Part shown: piece after piece, positions 27,128 through 35,453 of the stretch
Layout: every line of letters begins with the position of its first letter
How positions within the stretch are numbered: position 1 is the first letter of the stretch
DNA from: Albidovulum sp.
Lineage (GTDB): Bacteria > Pseudomonadota > Alphaproteobacteria > Rhodobacterales > Rhodobacteraceae
Direction of reading: 5' to 3'
NCBI GenBank assembly: GCA_028823855.1
Contig: JAPPFL010000068.1
Span: forward strand, 108,623 to 172,622
Length of the DNA stretch: 64,000 bases
Translations under genes and position numbers: made by a program
The notes under the pieces: generated by a model
Database searches by the model: none
Seen by the model: only the letters and a program-made list of their open reading frames with translations
Told to the model about the DNA's origin: nothing

Positions 27128-27786
27128 TTCATGATTCGTCAGAGGCGTCTAACGCCCTGGGCCATTCCGGCTATTTTCCGTTGCCGCGGCGAGCCTACGG
27201 TGCCCGCGTTAAAGTCAACGTCGGTCGATGCCAAATCCCGGAAAATACTGAATGCCAAGTCGTGAGCCACGCAAATTTCGCTTCGGAGGTCGATCATTTT
27301 TTTTGGCAAAAGCCTTCTTTCGAAGCATATTCCTTCCCATTTGGCGCGTCAATTAGCTACGAGGGAATTACGTTTCAGCAAGATTTGGCGTAGATATTCT
27401 CCGTGGCTCTCGCGGCATTAACTGCCTGATTTCCAAATTGCATAAGTGAAATTTTGCTCTGCAAACTTAAGATTCCCAGACTTTCGCCCATGCCACGCGC
27501 GAACAGAGAATCCTAAGCGGCAAATCTGTCATTCGTCGAGGAGGCCTATGATCGGTTCCCGCCGAAGGCGGATTTTGGCAACCATACCCTCAATTAGCCA
27601 ATGCCAAGTCAGGCTCGCGCCCGCTCGGCTGACGTCCGGCCGAATTCCGCGCGGACGACTCGGCGGGTCCGGACGGCAAAAAAATCGCCCGCGCCGCTTG
27701 TTCGGGCATTGTGTACACCCTCGGGATCAGCTTCCAAGAGCGGCCACGCTTGCGCTTTAGTGCGGTGTTGTCCATGGCCGCACCCG
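27128..27786. other. Gene-free stretch downstream of the restriction endonuclease gene
   Basis: About 660 bp. A minus-strand frame (27590-27775) starts just after the endonuclease stop with DNTALKRKRGRSWKLIPR and lacks any recognised family. The rest shows no gene-like frame. It may be a decayed mobile-element flank. Confidence 0.35.
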
Positions 27787-28767
27787 CTACTTGTATTTCA
27801 AGTGCTTGGACGGCGGGTCATCGGGCCGGATCGCATCTATTTTCTCGAACCACCGCACCATCCTTTTCTCTGGCGAGCAGTATTCGCCCCAGTATTCGGC
27901 GAAAAGCGCATCTTCCAATCGCTCAGCTGCCAGCCGTATGGCTTTCATGTTGCCCTTAACGGATCTTAGCACGTAGTCACCGCCGCGTTCAGGCCCCGCT
28001 ACGCTGCCGGCGCTGAACATGTCCCTCACATTCGATGCCAGTACGCCGTGTTGTGTCAGCAAGTAGACCGCGATCCCATCGTACTTGTTCTTTCGCCGCG
28101 ACCCTAGGAAAATCTCAGGGCACATCAACGCCGCTTCTGCGCGGAGCGCGGATTGAATGGCGGATGGAAGGTTTCTGTATAGCCGTACGTTTACCGGGAT
28201 CGTGTGATCCTGTTCATCGCCGAACCACCAAAGCTTTTCGCCTTCCTTTAATCTTTTCCGAACATCGTTCTTCACAAAAACCATCTTTTCCCTCACGCTC
28301 AAATCCTTGAATTCTTCCAGTGTCAGATTCAAGTTTCGGAAAAAGCTACCGCCCCCATCCATGTCGATCATGTAGCGGGGCGAATGCGATATTCTCACTC
28401 CCTTGATGCAGTCCTCGTACCGGCTCCAGCGCGCCTCCGAAATGTCCGACCGAAAGTAGATCAGGTAAACGCGGCTTGCTGCCTCGTCGCGCATGCCCTC
28501 GAAGATGCTGTTGCCGGTACCGTGCCATGTGGATCTAGAGGTGAACTTCACTTCGACGCCGAAGCCATTTACCAAAATGTCCGGAAACGCACTATCGTGA
28601 AACGCCGGGTCGGCATCCGCGTCGCCCAGACAATTGACCCTTAGTTGTGCCAACACTGTCTTCTCGAATTCATCTGAATTCGAGTAACCGGGCATGCCGG
28701 CATTGGCTTGCTGGTTCATACCTCGGACAGCCCGATCAAGCCGTTCCTCGAATTCCTCGGATGTCAT
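27787..28767 (-). CDS. Putative type II restriction endonuclease (PD-(D/E)XK)
   Basis: The 326-aa protein is encoded directly behind a DNA cytosine methyltransferase, with a four-base ATGA overlap, the classic layout of a type II R-M pair. Residues 62-74 read PDILVNGFGVEVK, a PD-(x)8-ExK nuclease core, followed by FTSRSTW. The rest has no domain I recognise. The recognition sequence cannot be read from the protein. Assignment as the cognate endonuclease rests on the nuclease motif and genetic linkage. Confidence 0.78.
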   Translation of the reverse strand: MTSEEFEERLDRAVRGMNQQANAGMPGYSNSDEFEKTVLAQLRVNCLGDADADPAFHDSAFPDILVNGFGVEVKFTSRSTWHGTGNSIFEGMRDEAASRVYLIYFRSDISEARWSRYEDCIKGVRISHSPRYMIDMDGGGSFFRNLNLTLEEFKDLSVREKMVFVKNDVRKRLKEGEKLWWFGDEQDHTIPVNVRLYRNLPSAIQSALRAEAALMCPEIFLGSRRKNKYDGIAVYLLTQHGVLASNVRDMFSAGSVAGPERGGDYVLRSVKGNMKAIRLAAERLEDALFAEYWGEYCSPEKRMVRWFEKIDAIRPDDPPSKHLKYK

Positions 28768-29714
28768 CCGAAAACCTGATTATCTATGGCCTTGGCAATA
28801 TGCCACGCCAGCACGGGAGGGACAGCATTGCCGATCTGCCTTTCCGTCTCGCGCATGGCGCACGGGAAGCTGAAGGTATCGGGAAACGACTGGAACCGCG
28901 CTTGTTCGCGCAGCGAGACTCGCCTCGGAAGCGAGTAGTGCCACTGTACGTTGCCGTGGTGCTCAGCTCGCATTGTGGTGGCCGGAGCGTCAGCTCTTAG
29001 CTTTCTGGACCCTTGCTCCGGTGATCGTTTGGCGCGGCTCCACATGTGTTTGATACCGGAATTCTCCGGTTCATCTTCGAGATCGGATATTGCCGAGCTC
29101 GCTGTAATCGGAGCGGCATTGGAAGCCATCGGGAAAGTGAAAGGTGCATCGCCCTTGATTCCGACAATGAACAATCGTTCGCGGTTCTGCGGCACGCCAT
29201 AGGACGATGCCACTAGCACCTTCGCCGTTACCGAATAGCCGTCAATGTCGAAGTCTGAAAGAACACGCTTTCCGAAATCGCACGAGAGCAATCCGCGAAC
29301 GTTCTCCGCCACGAAGACGCCTGGCTGCACGCGCTCTATGGCTTCCACCATTTTCTCGTAAAGTACGGTACGCTTGCCCGATTCCGCTCGCCGCTTGCCG
29401 TTGAAGGATACATCCTGACACGGGAACCCGCCTAGGAGAATATCGCAACTCTCCGGTAGGTGCGGCATGGCTTCCTCAATGTCCATTGCATGAATGCCGT
29501 GACCGATATTTTCACGGTACGTTCGGCATGCGGCTTCTGAGTTGTCATTAGCGAACACAATCCGGTTGGAAAGCGGCTCGAAAGATTCACCAAGGAATTC
29601 GAACCCGCCGAGAAACCCCAAGTCCATCCCTCCGCACCCCGAAAACAGGCTGACTATTGACCGGGCGCGGGAATCGTCCGACTCTGAGTGGGAATTCGGA
29701 ACCGGGGCGGTCAC
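28764..29714 (-). CDS. DNA (cytosine-5-)-methyltransferase of a type II restriction-modification system
   Basis: The 316-aa m5C methyltransferase shows motif I SLFSGCGGMDLGF, motif IV GGFPCQDVSFNGKR with the catalytic Cys near residue 99, motif VI FVAENVRGLL, motif VIII PQNRERLFIVG, and motif X QIGNAVPPVLAWHIAKAI. It protects DNA against the nuclease encoded downstream. The target-recognition region is short. The GTG start at 29714 overlaps the stop of an IS1595-type transposase fragment (GTGA), so translation may be coupled to that remnant; no closer Met precedes motif I. Confidence 0.93.
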   Translation of the reverse strand: MTAPVPNSHSESDDSRARSIVSLFSGCGGMDLGFLGGFEFLGESFEPLSNRIVFANDNSEAACRTYRENIGHGIHAMDIEEAMPHLPESCDILLGGFPCQDVSFNGKRRAESGKRTVLYEKMVEAIERVQPGVFVAENVRGLLSCDFGKRVLSDFDIDGYSVTAKVLVASSYGVPQNRERLFIVGIKGDAPFTFPMASNAAPITASSAISDLEDEPENSGIKHMWSRAKRSPEQGSRKLRADAPATTMRAEHHGNVQWHYSLPRRVSLREQARFQSFPDTFSFPCAMRETERQIGNAVPPVLAWHIAKAIDNQVFG

Positions 29715-30610
29715 TGCCCCGCTCCGATATCGCCCGCCAAGTCTTCGTCGGTGGTGCGTTTGCCGCCCATTCCCGGCGCAAGTGCCGTCAATTGGGCGAC
29801 ATCCTCAAGATGGCGGGTGTTGAGTTGCCCCGCTAAGGCCCTGACATAGCATTCAAAGCGTTTTTCGGAAAAATGGCGGAATTTTCTTCCATGGCACCCG
29901 AACTTGAGCAAAGCCTTGAAACTCTCAACGCCGTTAGTGTGGACCATGTCGCATACACGCTCGGAATCAGAGCGGTTGGCAGTCTCGCGTTCGCATTGCA
30001 GCATTGCCTTGCAGGCTTCGCCTTCGTCTGCGTAGAACTGCGCATCGGTCTCGAAATTCTCACAAACGAATCCTTGCAAAGTCGGTTTGCTCCATTTCTG
30101 GACGACCCGAGCTGTTCCTTGGCTCGATTCCCTGGCCCGAACTCCGACGACGGCCGTTGTGCCTATGATTCGGTGTTCAGTGCCTATCAACGAATTGTGC
30201 CTCGCATTGCTAATGTTTTGCCTCCGCCACCGATGCATGTCATGTCAACCTCTACCGGACGAGAGAACCGGAGCAATCGCGTTCCATTAAGCCGCCACGG
30301 ACGCGCAGATTCAGGTGCGCCGCCTTGGCCCGACGGATGCCGAGTTCGCGGTAGAACCCCACGACTTACGTGCCCTTGAACCCGATCATCTACATATAGA
30401 GGGCAATCGCACAATATTGCAAGCAGACTATGCTGGTCTGCATAACCGTCCTGTACTTGACCGAGAAGTGCCCTCGGTAGTCGGCACCTGATTGGCGTGC
30501 GATTGCCGATTGCCTTTTCGCAGGTAATTTTCGAGCCTCCGAGAGGGAAAGAACGGTCGCCCAACGCTGCTCGACGTTGCTGTGGCGCCGGCGCCTGATC
30601 GCCTTCCGGC
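29711..30610 (-). pseudogene. IS1595-family (ISXO2-like) transposase, frameshifted
   Basis: The C-terminal DDE part is open (30238-29711) with TTAVVGVRARESSQGTARVV, KPTLQGFVCENF, VHTNGVESFKALLKFG and FECYVRALAGQLNTRHLEDV, clear ISXO2-like motifs. Upstream pieces lie in other frames: FSRPVEVDMTCIGG (consensus VEVDETYIGG) and GHFSVKYRTVMQTSIVCLQY (consensus HFSVRTGTVMxxSKxxLQxW). The first zinc-ribbon block near 30570 is worn. At least two frameshifts and stops disable it. Terminal inverted repeats were not identified. Confidence 0.8.
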
Positions 30611-30666
30611 AGAAACCGGGCACGGGGCTGTAGCTTGATCCTATTCGGCAGCTAAACCTCCATTGT

Positions 30667-31071
30667 CTAATGGGCGTCGGCGAAGTGAGTTTTGCCCTCC
30701 GCACCGCTGCCCCTTCCACCTTCCCGAACCCCGCGGAACCAGGCGTCGTCAACTTTGACCCGGCTCGCGTGCGGCCGCTTGTCCTGCGCGGACAGCAAAC
30801 TCCTCGGGAACCGGGCCATCGGTTGCAGCTCGGCGCGTTGGAACAGCACATCGGTCGCGGCCGGGGCTTGCTTGCCGTCGGCGCTGTACTGCCGCAGGTC
30901 CCGGTGCTCGAGGCGGAATGGTTTCGCGTACCCGCTGGTGGGACACTTGAATCCCTTCGGCCATTGCAGCATCGCCGACAATACGGCGCCCTGCCGCTCG
31001 GCCCCTGATTTTTCTTGGCGCTTCAAGAGCCTGAGCACCTACAGGACCTGAACCCGTTTGCGCTTCGCCAT
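30667..31071 (-). pseudogene. Second IS1595-family transposase remnant (N-terminal part)
   Basis: From ATG 31071 the frame reads AKRKRVQVL, then a TAG, and then an IS1595-type zinc-ribbon region: LQWPKGFKCPTSGYAKPF with DLRQYSADGKQAPAATDVLF. Intact copies have WPxGFxCPxCG and RxxxCxxCxxQTSVTAGTxF. Most zinc Cys residues are lost. The DDE domain is missing. This copy differs from the adjacent one, so two elements inserted and decayed side by side. Confidence 0.6.
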
Positions 31072-31233
31072 GGCTGGAGCCGCTCCGCCGAATACCTGCG
31101 ATTCATTTGTACCGCATTTGTTTCAGATTTGCAAGATATGTTCGCAATATATTCACAAATACTTGCGGAAATTCGGTTGAATTTTGCGCGGAACTGCTTG
31201 GAGCGAGCCCTTCGTCAATTATTGATCCGAAAT

Positions 31234-32172
31234 CTAATCGCCGCTTAGGAGTCCGGCGTCGCGACGGACCAAGTCGTCATAAAGTTCCCGCAGGCGAAGT
31301 AGCGTCGGACCGGGCCTTCCATCTCCGATTACTCTTCCGTCGATTTCGGATACCGGCGAAGGCCCTCCGAACGTTCCCGTCAAAAACGCCTCCTGCGCTC
31401 CATAAGCGTCGACGAGCGAAAAGTTCTTTTGAAAAATGCGGATCGAGTTCGCATTGCAGAGTTCGATGACCTTTTTACGTGTGATGCCATTCATGCAGTA
31501 GTCGCCGGTCGAGGTCCAAACCTCGCCGCCTCTGACGATAAAAAAATTACAGGCGTTCGTCGTGCAGACGAAACCGTGCGGGTCCAGCATCAGCGCTTCG
31601 TCGGCGCCCGCTCGAAGCGCGTGATTCAATGCAATGATGCAATTTAGCTTCGAATGCGAATTCAGCTTTGGATCCTGGGTAAGCGGGAGACCGCGATGAT
31701 GCGGTACCGTATGGAGGCGGATACCCCGCTCCCAAACGCCGGCCCAAGGCTGCGAATGTTCCGCAATAATGACGATTGTCGGCCCGAACTCGCTCAGGCG
31801 GGGATCTTGAAACGGCTTTTTCTTCCTGCCGCGAGTAACCATTAGGCGAATGTGCGCATCGTCGGTCATGCCGTTGGCATCGAGGACGGATTTCACCGCT
31901 TCCGCAATTTGCGCCTTCGTCATGCCGATGGCGATATCCAGAAATTTCGCCGCTTCGAATAAACGGTCCAGATGCTCTGTCAAAAAGGAAATGCGGCCTC
32001 GGTGAAGGCGCAGCCCTTCCCACACGCCGTCGCCGAGCATGAAACCGCTATCGTACACGGATACTTTGGCATCGTCTCGATGCACTAATTCTCCGTCGAC
32101 ATAGATTTTTATGTCGCTGTTTCGAGCATCGTAGACGGATTCATGGGTGGAGCGGTCGCTCTGAGCGGGCAT
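31234..32172 (-). CDS. Class IV aminotransferase (branched-chain / D-amino acid aminotransferase-like)
   Basis: The 312-aa PLP enzyme shows the class IV layout: IYVDGELVHRDDAKVSVYDSG, GDGVWEGLRLHRGRISFLTEHLDRL, then SHSKLNCIIALNHALRAGADEALMLD with the PLP Lys and NACNFFIV. The late segment LTGTFGGPSPVSEIDGR closes the family pattern. It could act on branched-chain or D-amino acids or as an aminodeoxychorismate lyase-like enzyme. Its place behind a polar amino acid ABC transporter on the same strand favours catabolism of the imported compound. The gap to the binding-protein gene is 73 bp. Confidence 0.85.
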   Translation of the reverse strand: MPAQSDRSTHESVYDARNSDIKIYVDGELVHRDDAKVSVYDSGFMLGDGVWEGLRLHRGRISFLTEHLDRLFEAAKFLDIAIGMTKAQIAEAVKSVLDANGMTDDAHIRLMVTRGRKKKPFQDPRLSEFGPTIVIIAEHSQPWAGVWERGIRLHTVPHHRGLPLTQDPKLNSHSKLNCIIALNHALRAGADEALMLDPHGFVCTTNACNFFIVRGGEVWTSTGDYCMNGITRKKVIELCNANSIRIFQKNFSLVDAYGAQEAFLTGTFGGPSPVSEIDGRVIGDGRPGPTLLRLRELYDDLVRRDAGLLSGD

Positions 32173-32245
32173 TCACGATCCTTTAGGTAGAGAATTTGCC
32201 GGACCGGCTTTTGCGCGGCGGCTTTAGGGCCGCCGCCTATCGCGA

Positions 32246-33094
32246 TCAGTAGAGCAGTTCTTTCTGAATCGGCGGGGATTTTTTCGGATCCAGGCCGAAT
32301 TCCGCGAGGAATTCTTCATACCACCTCTGGGTTCTACCGGTTTCGTAGTAGTAGAAGATCGTATGGTCGACCCAGTCGCGGAAGCTCTTGTCGGCTTCCT
32401 TTCGCACGGCCGCCGAAGACGGCGAACCGAACGCCGGTGTCGGAATCACGATCTTGCCGGCTTTCATCTTTTTTCGCGCGGCGAGAAGCGGCGGGTGGAA
32501 CAGCGATACCGCATCGACCCGTCCGGACTGGAAGGCCGCTATCGATGCGGCGTTGTCCGGGTAGCGCTGAATGTCCGCGTCGGGGGTGTTCCTCGTCAGG
32601 AACGCGTCCATGCTTGTAGCTTGCGGAACTGCGATCGAAACATCCGGCGAATTCAAATCCGACCAAGCCGAAACCTCTAGGTCATCCCGCGCGAGAACTG
32701 CAAGCGAGATGTATAGCAAAGGCTGCTTCGGAAAATCGACCGATACGGCTCTCGAAGGCGTTGGATCAAGTAGGTACTGAATGTCGATCTTGTTCGATTG
32801 AAGCGCGGCTATCGCCGTTCCCCACGTTACTTCGACGGTCTCCAGTTCGACGCCGAGGACTTCGGCCATCGCCTTTCCGATCGAAATTCCGAGCCCGCTC
32901 GACCATTCACCGGTTTTCAGGTCCTTCGAAAACCACGGCGGTGCCTGCGTGACGCCGATTCTCAGCGTTCCGCGCTCCTTGATGGCATCCATCGTCGACA
33001 TTTCTTGCGCGGTCGCGGCTCCGGCACCAAGGCCGAAGGCAAGAGGGACAATGAGGAGCATTGCTCTAACGGTTCGGTAGAATGATTTCATCAT
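32246..33094 (-). CDS. Amino acid ABC transporter, substrate-binding protein
   Basis: The 282-aa periplasmic binding protein (family 3) has a signal peptide ending near ATAQE (about residue 30). The mature part reads MDAIKERGTLRIGVTQAPPWFSKD, LGISIGKAMAEVLGVELETVEV, WGTAIAALQSNKIDIQYL and VDFPKQPLLYISLAVLARD. An AAAAGGAGAAA site lies before tandem ATG codons; 33094 or 33091 may be used. It is encoded after the ATPase and permease genes of the same transporter. The ligand is not evident. The family includes polar amino acid and opine receptors, and N-methylated amino acids are suggested by the divergent demethylase gene. Confidence 0.9.
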   Translation of the reverse strand: MMKSFYRTVRAMLLIVPLAFGLGAGAATAQEMSTMDAIKERGTLRIGVTQAPPWFSKDLKTGEWSSGLGISIGKAMAEVLGVELETVEVTWGTAIAALQSNKIDIQYLLDPTPSRAVSVDFPKQPLLYISLAVLARDDLEVSAWSDLNSPDVSIAVPQATSMDAFLTRNTPDADIQRYPDNAASIAAFQSGRVDAVSLFHPPLLAARKKMKAGKIVIPTPAFGSPSSAAVRKEADKSFRDWVDHTIFYYYETGRTQRWYEEFLAEFGLDPKKSPPIQKELLY

Positions 33095-33131
33095 TTTCTC
33101 CTTTTCTGGCGTGATGAATTAGATTTCTAGA

Positions 33132-33911
33132 TTAGTCGGGGAGCTTGAAAAGAGAATGCCCTTCAAGAAACTCTTTCGCTCTCCTGGTTTCCGGCTTTAC
33201 GAGTATTTCCGCCGGAGGACCCTGCTCTATTATTTCCCCTCCGTCAAGAAACAGGACCCTGTCCGCCACGTGGTAGGCGAAGCCAAGTTCGTGCGTCACG
33301 ATGATCATTGTCATGCCTTCGTCGGCCAGCTGCCGAATGGCCTTGAGAACCTCGCCGACGAGTTCCGGGTCGAGCGCCGAAGTGACCTCGTCGAAAAGCA
33401 TGACCCGAGGGTTCATTGAAAGAGCCCGAGCGATTGCAACGCGTTGCTTTTGACCTCCCGAAAGCCGCGCCGGATATTCGAAAGCCTTGTCTTCAAGTCC
33501 GACGCGCCGAAGCTGCTCGATCGCATTTTTCTCGGCGGCTTCGCGGCTTTCTCGAAGTACCGTCGTCTGACCCTCCATGACATTTTGCAGGGCCGTCATA
33601 TGGGGGAACAGATTGAAATGCTGGAATACCATTCCGATGCGAGTCCGGAGCGCGCAAAGTTCTCGTTCCCGGTAGACCATGCGCCCGTTCTTTTCGGTTC
33701 CGACCAGCTTTCCGCTTTCGAATACTCGCCCTTCCGTTGGCGTCTCCATGAAATTGATGCAGCGAAGAAGAGTGCTCTTGCCGGAGCCGCTAACGCCGAG
33801 CAAGACTACCGTTTCGCCCTCCCGGACTTTCAGGTCAATTCCCTTGAGCACTTCCAGGTCGCCGAATCTTTTGACCAAGCCCCTTACTTCGACAACTGCT
33901 TCTGCTGACAT
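33132..33911 (-). CDS. Amino acid ABC transporter, ATP-binding protein
   Basis: The 259-aa ATPase has [20 protein letters not shown] (Walker A), [19 protein letters not shown] (Q-loop), [19 protein letters not shown] (signature), [14 protein letters not shown] (Walker B) and IVTHELGFA (switch His). It belongs to the GlnQ/HisP group of polar amino acid transporters. ATG 33911 (MSAEAVVEV) is chosen; it lies one base after the permease stop. An upstream in-frame start at 33995 would overlap the permease and add unrelated residues. Confidence 0.95.
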   Translation of the reverse strand: MSAEAVVEVRGLVKRFGDLEVLKGIDLKVREGETVVLLGVSGSGKSTLLRCINFMETPTEGRVFESGKLVGTEKNGRMVYRERELCALRTRIGMVFQHFNLFPHMTALQNVMEGQTTVLRESREAAEKNAIEQLRRVGLEDKAFEYPARLSGGQKQRVAIARALSMNPRVMLFDEVTSALDPELVGEVLKAIRQLADEGMTMIIVTHELGFAYHVADRVLFLDGGEIIEQGPPAEILVKPETRRAKEFLEGHSLFKLPD

Positions 33912-33912
33912 A

Positions 33913-34578
33913 TCAGTCGCTCTTTCCGAACATCCGCTCAAGTACGTATGTCGCCTGCACGAGCGGATAGAGAATGACGAAAAACGCAAATGCAACCACG
34001 GAATAGGTTTCGATTGGATTGAAATTGAGCGACGCGATCAATTTGGCTTGGTTGAGAGTTTCAACGTAGGCCACGACGGATGCAAGGGTCGACATTTTAA
34101 ACGCCTCTATGCCGCGGTTCGTCAGCGGAGGCAGCATGCGCTTGATGGCCTGAGGTAGAATGATGCGCCTCATCGTCTGCGCATAGTTCATGCCGATCGC
34201 CTTGGCGGCTTCCCATTGCCCCGGTTCTATCGACTGGATGCCGCCCCTGTAAATCTCTGCGGAAAAAGCGGCGGTATTCAAAGAAATGCCGAGTACGGCT
34301 GCAAGAAACGGACTGACGTTGATTGGGACGAGGATGGGCAGCGCGAAATAAAACCAGATGATTTGAACCAGAACGGGCGTGTTGCGGAAGAATTCTACGA
34401 AAATGGATGCCGGGCCGCGTATCCATATCGGTCGGGCGTATCGGCCCATGCCGACTATCAGGCCGCCGAAAAGCCCTAGAACCACGGTGACGGAAAAAAT
34501 CTTCAGCGTTCCGATCAACCCGATCCAAAGGACGTCGAAATTTTCCCAAACCGTCTGAAAGTCCCACTGATAATTCAT
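33913..34578 (-). CDS. Amino acid ABC transporter, permease (HisM/GlnP family), second subunit
   Basis: The 221-aa membrane protein has about five transmembrane segments and the inner-membrane EAA loop [32 protein letters not shown]. It shows the HisMQ-type [20 protein letters not shown] motif. It follows the other permease gene by nine bases and precedes the ATPase gene, so the two permeases probably form a heterodimer. Confidence 0.93.
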   Translation of the reverse strand: MNYQWDFQTVWENFDVLWIGLIGTLKIFSVTVVLGLFGGLIVGMGRYARPIWIRGPASIFVEFFRNTPVLVQIIWFYFALPILVPINVSPFLAAVLGISLNTAAFSAEIYRGGIQSIEPGQWEAAKAIGMNYAQTMRRIILPQAIKRMLPPLTNRGIEAFKMSTLASVVAYVETLNQAKLIASLNFNPIETYSVVAFAFFVILYPLVQATYVLERMFGKSD

Positions 34579-34587
34579 CGGTCGATC

Positions 34588-35265
34588 CTATCGCATCGTC
34601 GATTCGCCGCTCTTGGCGAGAAAGCGCTCGACATGAATCGAAGCGTAGGAAAAACCGAAAATCAGGAAAAAATACATGAGCGCGACAACTGTGTAGACTT
34701 CCAGTGGCCTGAACGTTTTTTGCGCAAGTTCGTTCGCCTGGAACATCAGGTCGGCGTAGGACACAGTGGATATGAGCGTCGTGGTTTTCAGCAATTCGAT
34801 CGATCGCTCGAGAAACGCCGGTATCATCCTCTTGACCGCCTGCGGAAGAATGATTCTTCTTAGAGATTGTCGATACGACATTCCGATTGCTTTCGCCGCT
34901 TCCCACTGCCCGCGCTCTATCGAATTAATTCCGCCGCGGAAAATTTCGGCGAAGAACGCGGATGACTGAATGGAAAAAGTCGCGACCGAAGCGACGAATG
35001 GCGTCATTCTGACATCGATCAGAATTGGCAAAGCGAAGAAAAACCAGAATAGCTGAACAAGAGGCGGCGTAGTCCTAAAGAACTCTATGATGAAGGTAGC
35101 GACTCCCGAAACTAGGCGAAAACGCGAAAGGCGGCAGAGCGCAAGCGCGAGACCGATAGGAATTCCGAAAGATAGAGCCAGAGCTGTTACAAGGAATGTA
35201 TGGTAAAGACCTAACAGGAGAAAGTCGAGATTCGAAAAGACGGGGCTGAAATCCCACTGGTGCAT
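34588..35265 (-). CDS. Amino acid ABC transporter, permease (HisM/GlnP family), first subunit
   Basis: The 225-aa polar amino acid permease contains FIIEFFRTTPPLVQLFWFFF and the EAA loop [20 protein letters not shown]. It is about half identical by eye to the following permease gene, consistent with an old duplication giving a heterodimeric channel. It is the first gene of the ABC-aminotransferase operon and is divergent from the flavoprotein gene at 35454, leaving a shared promoter region of about 190 bp. Confidence 0.93.
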   Translation of the reverse strand: MHQWDFSPVFSNLDFLLLGLYHTFLVTALALSFGIPIGLALALCRLSRFRLVSGVATFIIEFFRTTPPLVQLFWFFFALPILIDVRMTPFVASVATFSIQSSAFFAEIFRGGINSIERGQWEAAKAIGMSYRQSLRRIILPQAVKRMIPAFLERSIELLKTTTLISTVSYADLMFQANELAQKTFRPLEVYTVVALMYFFLIFGFSYASIHVERFLAKSGESTMR

Positions 35266-35453
35266 TTACGCCTCGGAGTGACTCTGAAATTTAGCCGCGT
35301 CGGCAATTCGGGGTGTTGGCTCCCGCAAACTGCAGTGGTAGCAAAAAACTCCAGTTCTGGCAAATAGACGAAACGACATGTCGGAAACGGCTGCTATACT
35401 TGAGCGACAGTTCATTCAATTGCAATGCTTGCCTTGGCCGAGGCGTAGCGACA

